Source of the DNA: Bacillus thuringiensis
GTDB lineage: Bacteria; Bacillota; Bacilli; Bacillales; Bacillaceae_G
Assembly: GCF_001182785.1 (NCBI RefSeq)
Contig: NZ_CP012099.1
Span: 5,082,501 to 5,146,500 of the forward strand
Direction of reading: 5' to 3'
Length of the DNA: 64,000 bases
In this document: positions 23,746 to 32,777 of the stretch, piece after piece
Layout of the letters: each line of letters starts with the position of its first letter
How positions within the stretch are numbered: position 1 is the first letter of the stretch
Notes under the pieces: model-generated
The model's database searches: none
What the model saw: only the letters and a program-made list of their open reading frames with translations
What the model was told of the DNA's origin: nothing
Position numbers and translations under genes: made by a program

Positions 23746-24786
23746 TCATTCAATAATAATATGATGTCCTGCCGCTTTTGTTAAACGATTCATAATAGCA
23801 TTCCCTATTCCTTCATTAGGGAACGACTCACTAAAAATAACATCCACTTCACTTGCATCAAATGTTCTAAGTACATCATATAATTTAGTCGCAACGCTAG
23901 CTAAGTCACTTCGAACACCACAAGATAATATAACATCCGCGCTATATACATGCTGATACTCTTCCGTCGTTAATACGCCTACTTTAAATCCTTCTTCCTT
24001 TTTCTCATCTACAAGATGCTGAATAAACTCACGTGAGCCCTCAACAATACTAAGTGGTGCTTTCGGCGCATAATGTGTGTATTTCATTCCAGGTGATTTC
24101 GGTTTTTCCTTCTCATCCTTTAAAGCTGGATCTAAAGAAACGGTACCTATCACTGCTTCTAATTGTTCTTTCGTAATCCCACCTGGACGCAATATTGTTG
24201 GAACCGTGCTTGTACAATCAATTACAGTTGATTCAACGCCTACTCCAGTTGCACCACCATCAACAATACCTGCGATCTTTCCATTCAAATCTTCATATAC
24301 GTGAGAAGCTAGTGTTGGACTTGGACGCCCTGAACGATTCGCACTTGGTGCCGCAACAGGTACATTCGCCTCTTCAATAAGAGCAAGTGCAACTGGATGA
24401 TCAGGCATTCTTACCCCGACCGTATTAAGTCCCGCCGTCACCCTCTCTGAAATCCCTTCTTTTCTCGGCAAAATAATTGTTAATGGTCCTGGCCAAAAAT
24501 GCGCCATTAACTTCTCTGCAACTGGTGGAATTTCTTTCACAATCCCATCTAACTGAGATTTTGTACCTATGTGGACAATGAGTGGATTATCACTCGGTCT
24601 TCCTTTCGCTTCGAAAATTTTGGCGATTGCTTCATCATCCATCGCGTTTGCACCTAACCCATATACTGTTTCCGTAGGGAAAGCAACCGCCTCATTTTCT
24701 CTTAATAATTTTGCTGCTTCTTGTAACTGTGGATAATATTTTTTTCTTTCCACAACATTATCCACAACCCACATATTTGTATGCAT
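23746..24786 (-). CDS. ywlC: threonylcarbamoyl-AMP synthase (Sua5/YwlC)
   Basis: 346 residues: N-terminal YrdC domain (residues 15-210; AVAFPTETVYGLGANA, KGRPSDNPLIVHI, PSANRSGRPSPT) and a C-terminal Sua5 domain. Makes threonylcarbamoyl-AMP from threonine, bicarbonate and ATP for tRNA t6A37. The 5' end of the gene and its upstream region contain a DnaA-box cluster. Start ATG has AAGGACGTGG upstream. Confidence 0.95.
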   Translation of the reverse strand: MHTNMWVVDNVVERKKYYPQLQEAAKLLRENEAVAFPTETVYGLGANAMDDEAIAKIFEAKGRPSDNPLIVHIGTKSQLDGIVKEIPPVAEKLMAHFWPGPLTIILPRKEGISERVTAGLNTVGVRMPDHPVALALIEEANVPVAAPSANRSGRPSPTLASHVYEDLNGKIAGIVDGGATGVGVESTVIDCTSTVPTILRPGGITKEQLEAVIGTVSLDPALKDEKEKPKSPGMKYTHYAPKAPLSIVEGSREFIQHLVDEKKEEGFKVGVLTTEEYQHVYSADVILSCGVRSDLASVATKLYDVLRTFDASEVDVIFSESFPNEGIGNAIMNRLTKAAGHHIIIE

Positions 24787-25164
24787 TTTTTTCCACGTCC
24801 TTTTCTACCCTTAAATACTTGTCTATTTTTAGTTTACTATGAGATTTATCCAAAAGACAAACAAGGTTTATCCACAAAATGTGGATAAACCTAATTAATC
24901 CGTGGATAACTTTGTGAATAGCTGACAATTTAGTATTATTGCATTCTGCTCTTTTATATTTTTACAAAAATGTTCTAACTGTTGAATTCCCTCTGGAACC
25001 TCATCCTTTTCTATAGTAAAAAAGTCAAAAAACTGAAAGATCGGCACAGATTGTGGATGGTTTGTTAGTAAGTACAATTGTTGAACATTTTTTTCTTTCA
25101 TATACTGCAAAAACATTTCAAAAAAATATAAGAAAGTCTGTTTATCCACATGAGGTGTGAATAA
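24728..25164. promoter_or_regulatory. cluster of DnaA boxes at the ywlC/ywlB junction
   Basis: Boxes matching TTATCCACA in either orientation: 24728-24736 (9/9), 24758-24766 (9/9), 24846-24854 (8/9), 24868-24876 (9/9), 24880-24888 (9/9), 24901-24909 (8/9), 25142-25150 (9/9), 25156-25164 (8/9). That is five perfect and three near-perfect sites in 437 bp. From memory, the ywlC region is one of the DnaA-bound clusters outside oriC in B. subtilis; that should be confirmed in the literature. Confidence 0.8.
24866..24894 (-). terminator. stem-loop built from two facing DnaA boxes
   Basis: AGGTTTATCCACA and TGTGGATAAACCT form a perfect 13-bp stem with an AAA loop, immediately after the ywlB stop. 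On the minus strand it is followed by TTGTTTGTCTTTT, so it may also end ywlB transcripts. Confidence 0.65.
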
Positions 25165-25353
25165 ACAAGAACGAATAAGTACATCTTCCCCACTTTGTTC
25201 ATAACCAATTACAGCTCGTATTTCTTCCGCCTCTTCCAAAATCATAAATTGTGCGTACAACTCATTTATTTTATCATCTTTTTTATTAGCTTGTCCGAAA
25301 AAAGAATGTAATCTTTCCACATCTGCTTTCGTAGCAAAATACACTTTCTTCAT
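24895..25353 (-). CDS. ywlB: YwlB-type protein, probable GNAT-fold acetyltransferase
   Basis: 152 residues. It lies between spoIIR and ywlC, exactly where B. subtilis has ywlB, and the alternating pattern (start MKKVYFATKADVERLHSFF, middle IRAVIGYEQSGEDVLIRS, then YLLTNHPQSVPIFQFFDF) suits a GNAT fold. The acetyl-CoA loop is not clearly conserved, so activity is uncertain. Its GAGGAGGG ribosome binding site, 7 bases before the ATG, is inside a perfect 17-bp stem (25354-25395). Confidence 0.72.
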   Translation of the reverse strand: MKKVYFATKADVERLHSFFGQANKKDDKINELYAQFMILEEAEEIRAVIGYEQSGEDVLIRSCLFTPHVDKQTFLYFFEMFLQYMKEKNVQQLYLLTNHPQSVPIFQFFDFFTIEKDEVPEGIQQLEHFCKNIKEQNAIILNCQLFTKLSTD

Positions 25354-25395
25354 AATAAATCCCTCCTCATTTTTATATATGAGGAGGGATTTATT
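25354..25395 (-). promoter_or_regulatory. 17-bp perfect hairpin burying the ywlB ribosome binding site
   Basis: AATAAATCCCTCCTCAT (25354-25370) pairs perfectly with ATGAGGAGGGATTTATT (25379-25395) around an 8-base loop. On the minus strand the GAGGAGGG of ywlB is in the 3' arm, which ends right at the ATG. It lies just after the spoIIR stop at 25403, so it may end spoIIR transcripts, mask ywlB, or both. Confidence 0.75.
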
Positions 25396-25402
25396 AATAG
25401 TA

Positions 25403-26266
25403 CTATTTAGAGAATAAAGATGTAAAAGCTTCTACAATAAACAATTTAACTTCTGGCTTTTCTTCTTCCTCTTCTACTTTTACATACTCATTTTGCTTTT
25501 CTTGTTTTTTCTCCACAGGTTTCTCCACTTTTTCCACAGTTTTTGTTTCTTCTTTACTTACAGGCTGCTCTTCAACTTTTGTTTCATTTTTTACTACTTT
25601 CTTTTCAGAAGCTGTTACTTTTTTTACTACTTCCTGTTTTACAACTTTCGTTTCTTTTACCTTATCCACTTTCTTCTCTTCTGTATTTACTACTTCCTCA
25701 TCTAGTTGTTTCACCTGCTCCTCTTCAGGAGATTCCGCCTTCACAACATGCTCTTCTTTTCTTACAGCTGTCCCACTCGAAAAATCTAAGAAACACATTG
25801 GTGGAAATAATACACACCACCAGTTCGCCCCTTCACCTTCTCCAATTGTGATCAATACTGCTTCATATTCTCCTGCTGGATAAATAAAATTCCCATATAC
25901 CTTTGTAGGAAACTTTACATTCTTACTAAATTTCACTTGAAATGATTCTTTACTTCCTTCTCTTTTTAACGTATTTTCCACCGTTTTCTCGATTTCTGGA
26001 ATATGACCTTGAATTACTTTGCGTGCCTCTTCAAATGAAGTTAAATCCGCTACCCATCCATCAATTTGTGCTTTTACTTCATCACGCACTTTACGCTTTA
26101 ATGCCTGGTCTTTATCTGAATCACTATTTGCTAAAATTCGCAATCGAACGGCCTCTTTCGGAATAACTGAAGGCCCTTTTGCATCAGCTTTCATATATCC
26201 AAACTGCACAAGTAACTGTGCACCAATTAATAATATAAGAAGATAAGCAATAACTTGTTTTTTCAT
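25403..26266 (-). CDS. spoIIR: stage II sporulation protein R
   Basis: Forespore signalling protein that triggers processing of pro-sigma-E by SpoIIGA. 287 residues from ATG 26266 (a GTG three codons upstream overlaps the GGTGGAGG site, so the exact start is uncertain). Signal peptide/anchor at 1-30; core with AVRLRILANSDSDKDQALKR and the FYPPMCFLDF-like segment WWCVLFPPMCFLDF. Between about 165 and 270 is a Lys/Glu/Val-rich linker, longer than I recall in B. subtilis, then the usual VKLFIVEAFTSLF end. Confidence 0.92.
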   Translation of the reverse strand: MKKQVIAYLLILLIGAQLLVQFGYMKADAKGPSVIPKEAVRLRILANSDSDKDQALKRKVRDEVKAQIDGWVADLTSFEEARKVIQGHIPEIEKTVENTLKREGSKESFQVKFSKNVKFPTKVYGNFIYPAGEYEAVLITIGEGEGANWWCVLFPPMCFLDFSSGTAVRKEEHVVKAESPEEEQVKQLDEEVVNTEEKKVDKVKETKVVKQEVVKKVTASEKKVVKNETKVEEQPVSKEETKTVEKVEKPVEKKQEKQNEYVKVEEEEEKPEVKLFIVEAFTSLFSK

Positions 26267-26362
26267 TTCCTCCACCGTCCCTTCTACAAACAGTGTGGAC
26301 AGACTTTCATATTTCTAAACTATTAAATTCAAAATCTATATGAATTTTCCTACAAAAAAAAA

Positions 26363-26388
26363 TAGAGTAAGGTGTGAACCTTACTCCA
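26363..26388 (-). terminator. terminator of prmC
   Basis: GAGTAAGGT and ACCTTACTC pair around TGTGA-type loop; on the minus strand nine T follow. The prmC TAA stop (26381-26383) is inside the stem. Confidence 0.85.
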
Positions 26389-27232
26389 TCTCTGCAAATA
26401 CCATACGGTCTTTTCCGTTAATATCAAAAACAACCTCAACATGGGCATGTGGAAAAGCTTGTTGTAACAATCTTTTTACATCCTCACCTTGTCCTACTCC
26501 AATTTCAAACGCTACAATTGCTTTCTCCTGCAACACATTCGGCAATTCTTCCATAAAACGGCGATAAAAATCTAATCCGTCTTCTCCACCAACAAGCGCT
26601 CTCTTCGGCTCATGCTCTTTCACAACAGGAGAAAGACCACGCCAATCCTCTTCCGGTATATATGGAGGATTTGAAACAACAACATCTAGCTTTTGACCCG
26701 TTTTATCAAATGGTGACAATAAATCACCGTGATAGAACGTTACTTCTGCACCTAAAGCTTTTGCATTTTCTTTTGCAACTTCAATCGACTCTTGTGCAAT
26801 ATCTACTGTATACACGTGGAGATTTTTATTTTCTAAAGCAAGCGTAATAGAAATCGCTCCACTACCTGTTCCTATATCTGCTACATGTAGTTCCTTGTCG
26901 CCAAAATGGCGCTCAATTCTTTCTAATACTCCTACTATAAGCTCTTCTGTTTCCGGTCTTGGTATTAATACTTCTTCATTCACAAAGAACGACCGGCCAT
27001 AAAACATTTCATAACCAATCATATATTGAATAGGAATACCTTCTACATGCTTGTGGATAAACTCCGTAAAGCTTGCCTCTTGTTCCTCATTTATTTCTTC
27101 ACGCATATTCATAAGTAATCCTGTTCTGTTCATCTTTAATACATGACAAAGGACAATTTCTCCCGCATTTTCATCTCGTCCATTTTCCTGTAAAAAAGAA
27201 GAAGCCCATTTCAGGGCTTCATAGACACGCAT
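26381..27232 (-). CDS. prmC: release factor glutamine methyltransferase
   Basis: 283 residues. Methylates the Gln of the GGQ motif of release factors. N-terminal helical domain, then a SAM-binding domain with [17 protein letters not shown] and the catalytic [11 protein letters not shown] (NPPY) motif. Its ATG overlaps the prfA stop by one base (TAATG), so it is translated with its substrate, RF1. Confidence 0.96.
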   Translation of the reverse strand: MRVYEALKWASSFLQENGRDENAGEIVLCHVLKMNRTGLLMNMREEINEEQEASFTEFIHKHVEGIPIQYMIGYEMFYGRSFFVNEEVLIPRPETEELIVGVLERIERHFGDKELHVADIGTGSGAISITLALENKNLHVYTVDIAQESIEVAKENAKALGAEVTFYHGDLLSPFDKTGQKLDVVVSNPPYIPEEDWRGLSPVVKEHEPKRALVGGEDGLDFYRRFMEELPNVLQEKAIVAFEIGVGQGEDVKRLLQQAFPHAHVEVVFDINGKDRMVFAEME

Positions 27233-28299
27233 TACTCAGCTGCCTCCATCCTTTGAGCCTGATCTTCCATCACTAAGGCATTGATGAAATCATCTAACTT
27301 ACCTTGTAAGATTTGATCTAGCTTTTGAATCGTTAAACCGATTCGATGGTCTGTAACACGGTTTTGCGGGAAGTTATACGTACGAATACGCTCTGAACGA
27401 TCACCCGTACCAACAGCTTGTTTACGGTTTTGATCATATTCAGCTTGTGCTTCTTGTCTAAACTTATCATAAACACGTGCGCGTAATACTTTCATCGCTT
27501 TTTCTTTATTCTTAATTTGTGATTTCTCATCCTGACAAGATACAACTACACCAGTCGGTAAATGCGTTAAACGTACCGCTGACATCGTTGTATTAACACT
27601 TTGTCCACCAGGACCACTAGAAGCAAATGTATCAACACGAACATCTTTCTCGTGAATGTCGATTTCTACTTCTTCTGCCTCTGGTAATACAGCTACAGTT
27701 GCTGTAGATGTATGAATACGTCCACCAGATTCCGTTTCAGGAACACGTTGTACACGGTGAGCACCATTCTCGAATTTCAGCTTCGCGAAAGCACCTTTAC
27801 CGTTAATCATAAAGATAATCTCTTTATATCCACCTAACTCTGTATAACTAGCCTCAATAATCTCCGTTTTCCAGCCCTGCACCTCAGCGTAACGGCTATA
27901 CATGCGGTATAAGTCACCAGCAAATAAAGCGGCCTCGTCGCCACCAGCAGCCCCACGAACCTCAACGATAACGTTCTTATCATCATTAGGGTCCTTTGGA
28001 ACTAGTAAAATTTTCAGACGTTCTGATAACGTTTTTTCTTGTGATTCTAACTCAGAAACCTCTTCTTTTACCATGTCACGCATTTCTGCGTCTAACTTCT
28101 CTTCTAACATTGCTTTCGCATCTTTTAATTGCTCACGAACATCCTTATACTCACGATACACCTCTACCGTTTCCTGTATATCAGACTGTTCCTTTGAATA
28201 TTCACGAAGTTTATTTGTATCGCTAATAACCTCTGGGTCACTTAACAATTCATTTAACTTCTCATAACGATTTTCTACAGCTTGCAAACGATCTAACAC
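27232..28299 (-). CDS. prfA: peptide chain release factor 1
   Basis: 355 residues from a GTG at 28299, chosen because GAGGTG lies 6 bases upstream and the product then begins [20 protein letters not shown] as in B. subtilis; the ATG three codons earlier is on top of that site. Catalytic GGQ in [13 protein letters not shown] near 230; stop-codon recognition region near PETESGG. Recognises UAA and UAG. Confidence 0.96.
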   Translation of the reverse strand: MLDRLQAVENRYEKLNELLSDPEVISDTNKLREYSKEQSDIQETVEVYREYKDVREQLKDAKAMLEEKLDAEMRDMVKEEVSELESQEKTLSERLKILLVPKDPNDDKNVIVEVRGAAGGDEAALFAGDLYRMYSRYAEVQGWKTEIIEASYTELGGYKEIIFMINGKGAFAKLKFENGAHRVQRVPETESGGRIHTSTATVAVLPEAEEVEIDIHEKDVRVDTFASSGPGGQSVNTTMSAVRLTHLPTGVVVSCQDEKSQIKNKEKAMKVLRARVYDKFRQEAQAEYDQNRKQAVGTGDRSERIRTYNFPQNRVTDHRIGLTIQKLDQILQGKLDDFINALVMEDQAQRMEAAE

Positions 28300-28370
28300 A
28301 TCATTCACCTCTACATCCTAGTATCTAATACAAATAGTATATGGTACTTACTCAAAAAAACGCAAATTAT

Positions 28371-28500
28371 ATTTAAAAGCGTAAGCGGCTTGCTCAGAAT
28401 CGCAGGCCATTGGAGCTCTCGACCTTGAAGCGCTTTTTGCTTCAAGCGAGAGAGTGAAATGGCCGGAGATTCTAGCCGCTGAAGCTAGATAATATATTTT
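28371..28500 (+). repeat. intergenic palindromic repeat, variant C
   Basis: Begins TTTAAAAGCGTAAGCGGC; inner hairpin CTTGAAGC / GCTTTTT / GCTTCAAG (8 bp); outer arms GGCCATT...AATGGCC and GCGGC...GCCGC; ends GAAGCTAGATAATATATTTT. Different stem from variants A and B but the same loop. Confidence 0.82.
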
Positions 28501-28640
28501 AAAGTGCAGGTGGCTCTTTCAGCTCTGACCAGCTAAGGTTCTTTCGACCTAAAGGTGCTTTTTACCTTTCGGGCGGAAGGTTCTTAGCTGCGAAGAGCTA
28601 GCCACCAGAACTAGATATATTTAAAAGCGTAAGCGGCTCA
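28497..28640 (+). repeat. intergenic palindromic repeat, variant B, plus start of a third copy
   Basis: 28497-28626 resembles 22292-22422 (AGCTCTGACCAGCTAAGGTTCT, inner stem AAAGGT/ACCTTT around GCTTTTT). At 28621-28640 TTTAAAAGCGTAAGCGGCT opens a further, truncated copy. Together with variant C these fill most of the 391-bp gap between tdk and prfA. Confidence 0.8.
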
Positions 28641-28664
28641 CACCAACCACACTCTCTATTCTGA

Positions 28665-28690
28665 AAAAAACTCGCCTTGCGCAGCGAGTT
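28665..28690 (-). terminator. terminator of tdk
   Basis: AAAACTCGC and GCGAGTTTT pair; on the minus strand TTTTTTT follows. It begins right after the stop codon. Confidence 0.85.
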
Positions 28691-29278
28691 TTACTTATCT
28701 TTGTTTGTAGGAACTGCATGACAATGACGACAGCGCGGTTCATACGATTCTGAAGCCCCAACTAAAATAATCGGATCATCAAATGCCGCTGGTTCTCCAT
28801 CAATTAATCGTTGTGTACGACTTGCCGGAGATCCACATGCAGAACATACTGCTTGTAGCTTTGTTACATGTTCAGCAATCGCCATCAGCTGAGGAACTTG
28901 TCCAAATGGTAGACCACGGAAATCTTGGTCTAAACCAGCTACAATGACACGATAGCCACGATTTGCCAATACTTGCACCACTTCCACAATGTCCCCATCA
29001 AAGAATTGCACCTCATCGATTGCAATTACATCCATATCTTCAGTGATATGTTCAAATATATCTTTTGAAGCTGAAACAGGAACTGCTTTCACCTTTAATC
29101 CGTTATGTGATACAACGTCTTCTTCACTATAGCGATTATCAATACATGGTTTAAATACAATTGCATGTTGTTTCGCAAATTGCGTACGGCGCACACGGCG
29201 GATTAATTCTTCTGATTTACCAGAAAACATACTACCGCAAATCACTTCAATCCAGCCATTTTGATTTATTAAGTACAT
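28691..29278 (-). CDS. tdk: thymidine kinase
   Basis: 195 residues. Type II thymidine kinase: P-loop [15 protein letters not shown] near 14, DEVQFF Walker B near 88, lasso loop and a Zn site made by CSAC and CRHC. Phosphorylates thymidine for salvage. Good AAAGGAGAG ribosome binding site. Confidence 0.97.
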
Positions 29279-29342
29279 GAAGCTCTCCTTTCATCTACTT
29301 TTTAGTTAAAAGTAGGGTAAAGGTATAATATTTTCGCAAAAA

Positions 29343-29376
29343 AAACAGACAAGCGAATACATACACTTGCCTGTTT
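29343..29376 (-). terminator. terminator of rpmE2
   Basis: On the minus strand AAACAGGCAAG pairs with CTTGTCTGTTT (one G-U) and is followed by T. Confidence 0.83.
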
Positions 29377-29386
29377 TATGTTTTTA

Positions 29387-29632
29387 TTACTTGATACCGT
29401 ATTTCTTATTGAAGCGATCAACGCGTCCGTCTGCAGTAGCAAACTTCTGACGTCCAGTGTAGAATGGGTGAGAATCAGAACTGATCTCAACTTTTAGTAA
29501 TGGATAAGTGTTACCATCTTCCCACTCAACAGTTTCGCTAGAGCCTTTAGTAGACCCGCTTAAGAATTTGAAGCCTGTGTTTGTGTCCATGAATACAACT
29601 TTCTTGTAATCTGGGTGAATTCCTGCTTTCAT
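29387..29632 (-). CDS. rpmE2: ribosomal protein bL31, type B
   Basis: 81 residues from ATG 29632 ([18 protein letters not shown]), with GGAAGGAG upstream; the longer reading to 29719 has no support. The CxxC zinc motifs of the A type are missing, so this is the zinc-independent form. In many bacteria that form is Zur-controlled; I see no Zur-type palindrome upstream. Placed between rho and tdk as rpmE is in B. subtilis. Confidence 0.95.
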   Translation of the reverse strand: MKAGIHPDYKKVVFMDTNTGFKFLSGSTKGSSETVEWEDGNTYPLLKVEISSDSHPFYTGRQKFATADGRVDRFNKKYGIK

Positions 29633-29779
29633 TCTTTTCATCTCCTTCCGCCCTGAATCATTTTCGAAACAGAGTTTTTCATCTTCAGCTGCATACACAA
29701 CTATATTGATGAAACACATATGATGAAATTATAACAAGGCTAACTTCATTTTGCAACTACCTGTTTTTGTCTTTTGAAA

Positions 29780-29830
29780 TTTAAAGTGGCGGGGGCTCGT
29801 TTAGCTCTGACTGGCTAAGGTTCTCCCACT
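29780..29830 (+). repeat. truncated palindromic repeat, variant B
   Basis: TTTAAAGTGGCGGGGGCTCG followed by TTTAGCTCTGACTGGCTAAGGTTCTC is the left third of variant B; the inner hairpin and right arm are missing. Confidence 0.7.
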
Positions 29831-29862
29831 TATTTCTCTCTTTAATATCACCTAAAAGGCAT

Positions 29863-29893
29863 AAAAAACTCGCTTACTATAAAATAAGCGAGT
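29863..29893 (-). terminator. terminator of rho
   Basis: ACTCGCTTA and TAAGCGAGT pair around CTATAAAA; T-rich on the minus strand. Confidence 0.85.
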
Positions 29894-29908
29894 CCCCATC
29901 TTTTCCCT

Positions 29909-31180
29909 TTACTTAGTTGTTACATATCTTTTCGAGTCTGCAACAATGTTTTGTAAAAATTCTTCGTTTGTCTTCGTTTGGCGAAGCTTACGTAAGAAAC
30001 TTTCAACAAAGTCTGGTGTATCACGCATTGTTTTACGAATACCCCATAACTTGTCTAAATGCTCTTTTGGAATTAATAGATCTTCTTTACGTGTACCAGA
30101 ACGACGAATATCAATCGCTGGGAAGATACGACGTTCAGCTAACGAACGATCTAAGTGAAGTTCCATATTTCCAGTTCCTTTAAATTCCTCGTAAATAACA
30201 TCGTCCATACGAGATCCTGTATCAACAAGGGCTGTTGCTAAAATCGTTAAGCTACCGCCCTCTTCAATATTACGTGCAGCTCCAAAGAAACGCTTCGGTC
30301 TATGGAAAGCCGCTGGGTCGATACCACCCGATAATGTTCTACCACTTGGCGGAATAACAAGGTTGTAAGCTCGCGCTAAACGGGTAATACTATCCATTAA
30401 AATGATAACGTCTTTTTTGTGCTCTACAAGACGCATTGCACGTTCTAACACAAGTTCAGCTACTTTAATATGATTTTCTGGTACTTCATCAAAAGTAGAA
30501 CTTACAACGTCGCCCTTAACAGAACGTTCAATGTCTGTTACTTCCTCTGGACGCTCATCAATTAAAAGCACAATTAATTCTGCTTCTGGATGATTTGTTG
30601 TAACACTGTGTGCAATTTCTTTTAATAGACTTGTTTTACCAGCCTTTGGAGGCGCAACAATTAAACCACGTTGTCCAAATCCAACTGGTGCGATTAAATC
30701 CATGATACGTGTCGGTAACTTTTTCGGTTCCGTTTCCAATTTCATTTGGCGATCTGGGTATAATGGTGTTAATGCAGGGAAATGCACACGCTCTTTTGCT
30801 GAATCTGGATCATCTCCGTTTACAGCTTCAACTTGTAATAACCCAAAATAGCGTTCATTTTCTTTCGGAGGTCGTACTTTACCAGAAACTTTGTCTCCAT
30901 TACGTAAATCGAAACGACGAATTTGCGAAGCTGAGATATAAATATCTTCTGAGCTTGGAGAATAGTTGATAGGACGTAGGAATCCAAATCCTTCTGATTG
31001 AATAATTTCTAATACGCCTTCCATGAAAAAGAAACCTTCTTTTTCTGCTCGAGCTTTTAAAATAGAAAAGATTAACTCTTTTTTCGTTAACTTGCTATAA
31101 TACGAAATCTTAAATTCTTTCGCAAGCTCGTATAACTCTTTTAATTTCATGTTTTCTAATGCTGCAATTGACAAATTCAT
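29909..31180 (-). CDS. rho: transcription termination factor Rho
   Basis: 423 residues. N-terminal Rho_N helix bundle, cold-shock RNA-binding domain ([20 protein letters not shown] near 63), ATPase domain with [32 protein letters not shown] and the Q/R-loop [20 protein letters not shown]. Preceded by a 515-bp gap. A 15-bp perfect stem-loop lies about 160 bases upstream in the leader. Confidence 0.97.
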   Translation of the reverse strand: MNLSIAALENMKLKELYELAKEFKISYYSKLTKKELIFSILKARAEKEGFFFMEGVLEIIQSEGFGFLRPINYSPSSEDIYISASQIRRFDLRNGDKVSGKVRPPKENERYFGLLQVEAVNGDDPDSAKERVHFPALTPLYPDRQMKLETEPKKLPTRIMDLIAPVGFGQRGLIVAPPKAGKTSLLKEIAHSVTTNHPEAELIVLLIDERPEEVTDIERSVKGDVVSSTFDEVPENHIKVAELVLERAMRLVEHKKDVIILMDSITRLARAYNLVIPPSGRTLSGGIDPAAFHRPKRFFGAARNIEEGGSLTILATALVDTGSRMDDVIYEEFKGTGNMELHLDRSLAERRIFPAIDIRRSGTRKEDLLIPKEHLDKLWGIRKTMRDTPDFVESFLRKLRQTKTNEEFLQNIVADSKRYVTTK

Positions 31181-31340
31181 TCAGACACCACACTTTAACG
31201 TTATTCTCTTTTTTCATGGGTAAAGGGAAAAATACGGAAGGCAAATAATTAATAATGAAAGGCAATAAGTTCAAGTAGGGTAATATTCACTATTGTAACC
31301 CTTTTATCTAGTTTTAATCAATACGTTGGAACACAAATAC

Positions 31341-31376
31341 AAGAAGCGAAGACAAGAAAATTTGTCTTCGCTTCTT
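31341..31376. terminator. 15-bp stem-loop between glpX and rho
   Basis: AAGAAGCGAAGACAA pairs perfectly with TTGTCTTCGCTTCTT. It lies between the glpX-side repeats and rho on the minus strand. No clear T run follows on the minus strand, so it may be an attenuator or processing site rather than a simple terminator. Confidence 0.6.
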
Positions 31377-31379
31377 ATT

Positions 31380-31704
31380 TAGTTTAGTTCCAGCTCCGAT
31401 AGTTAAAAAGGTCGACCATTTTAACCTTTCTGAACGAGCCGCTTACACTTTTTACTTAATCCAGCTTCAGCAGCTAGAATGGTCGGTGGCTTCACTTCTT
31501 CCTGCGAGGCAAAAAGCGCCTCTTCGTCAGAAGCTCCATCCCCCTCCCATTCTGAACAAGCTGCTTACGCTTTTTATTTAATCCAGCTCCGGTGGCTAGA
31601 AGGGTCAGTCATTTCACCCCTTCCTGCGAGGCACAAAACGCCTCTTCGTCAGGAGTTCCAATGCCTTCCCCTTCTGAGCAAGCCACCTTCGCTTTTTACT
31701 TAAT
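31380..31704 (-). repeat. three head-to-tail palindromic repeats downstream of glpX
   Basis: Short copy about 31380-31453, then full copies 31454-31577 and 31578-31704, all reversed relative to those at 22292-22553. Inner stems GAGGC/GCCTC with loops GCTTTTT and GTTTTGT (read on minus). The outermost end supplies the last Lys codon and TAA stop of glpX (31696-31701). Confidence 0.8.
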
Positions 31705-32661
31705 AACCAAGTTCGGTTTTTTATTTAAGCTATGACGACCATCTACAAAGCGAACTGTACCTGATTTTGCACGCATAACAAGAGATTGCGTTGTTCCTAC
31801 GCTACCTTTAAATTGAACACCGCGTAATAGTTCTCCATCTGTTACGCCTGTTGCTGCAAAGATTGCATCGTCGCCTTTTACTAAGTCCTCCATACGAAGG
31901 ATACGATTAATGTCTTCTATGCCCATTTTTTTACAACGTGCTAATTCAGTGTCGTTTTGTGGCAATAGTTTTCCGTGAATTTCTCCACCTAAACATTTTA
32001 AAGCAACTGCTGCCAATACACCTTCAGGTGCTCCACCAGATCCAAATAAAATATCTACACCTGTTCGATCAAATGCTGTATTAATTGCTCCAGCTACATC
32101 TCCATCATTAATTAATTTAATGCGAGCACCAGCTTTACGAATTTCTTCGATAATTTCTTGATGACGTGGGCGATTTAAAACTGTCGCTACAACATCTTCA
32201 ATATCTTTATTTTTCGCTTTCGCAACTGCACGTAAGTTATCAATAATAGGCGCATCAATGTCGACCGCCCCAACTGCTTCTGGGCCAACTGCGATTTTAT
32301 CCATGTACATGTCAGGAGCATGTAACAAATTACCGTGGTCTGCAATTGCAATAACAGCAAGAGCATTCCAGCCACCAGCTGCTACGATGTTTGTCCCTTC
32401 TAAAGGATCAACCGCAACGTCTACACGTGGTCCATATCCTGTACCTAATTTCTCTCCGATATATAGCATTGGTGCTTCATCCATCTCACCTTCACCAATT
32501 ACAACTGTACCTTTCATCGGAATTGTATCAAATACATCACGCATAGCTGATGTTGCTGCACCGTCTGCTTCATCCTTTTTCCCGCGCCCCATCCAACGCG
32601 CTGATGATAATGCTGCAGCCTCTGTTACACGTACTAACTCCATAGATAAACTTCTTTCCAC
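31696..32661 (-). CDS. glpX: class II fructose-1,6-bisphosphatase
   Basis: 321 residues. GlpX family: [13 protein letters not shown] and [18 protein letters not shown] carry the metal and phosphate ligands. Gluconeogenic step from fructose-1,6-bisphosphate to fructose-6-phosphate. A GTG start at 32661 has GGAGAGGG upstream; an internal ATG six codons in is the alternative. Same order murA-glpX-rho as B. subtilis. Confidence 0.95.
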   Translation of the reverse strand: MERSLSMELVRVTEAAALSSARWMGRGKKDEADGAATSAMRDVFDTIPMKGTVVIGEGEMDEAPMLYIGEKLGTGYGPRVDVAVDPLEGTNIVAAGGWNALAVIAIADHGNLLHAPDMYMDKIAVGPEAVGAVDIDAPIIDNLRAVAKAKNKDIEDVVATVLNRPRHQEIIEEIRKAGARIKLINDGDVAGAINTAFDRTGVDILFGSGGAPEGVLAAVALKCLGGEIHGKLLPQNDTELARCKKMGIEDINRILRMEDLVKGDDAIFAATGVTDGELLRGVQFKGSVGTTQSLVMRAKSGTVRFVDGRHSLNKKPNLVIK

Positions 32662-32730
32662 GATAATCCCTCTCCTTTAAGTCTTTATATTTCTGCCGTA
32701 TTTTGTGAACCGTGTTTTTCTATAAAGTGT

Positions 32731-32772
32731 ACTTCCGCAAGTAGTGATGCTTCGCTTCCCCCTTGCGGAAGT
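32731..32772 (-). terminator. terminator of murA
   Basis: ACTTCCGCAAG and CTTGCGGAAGT form a perfect 11-bp stem right after the gene. Confidence 0.78.
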
Positions 32773-32777
32773 ATCAC

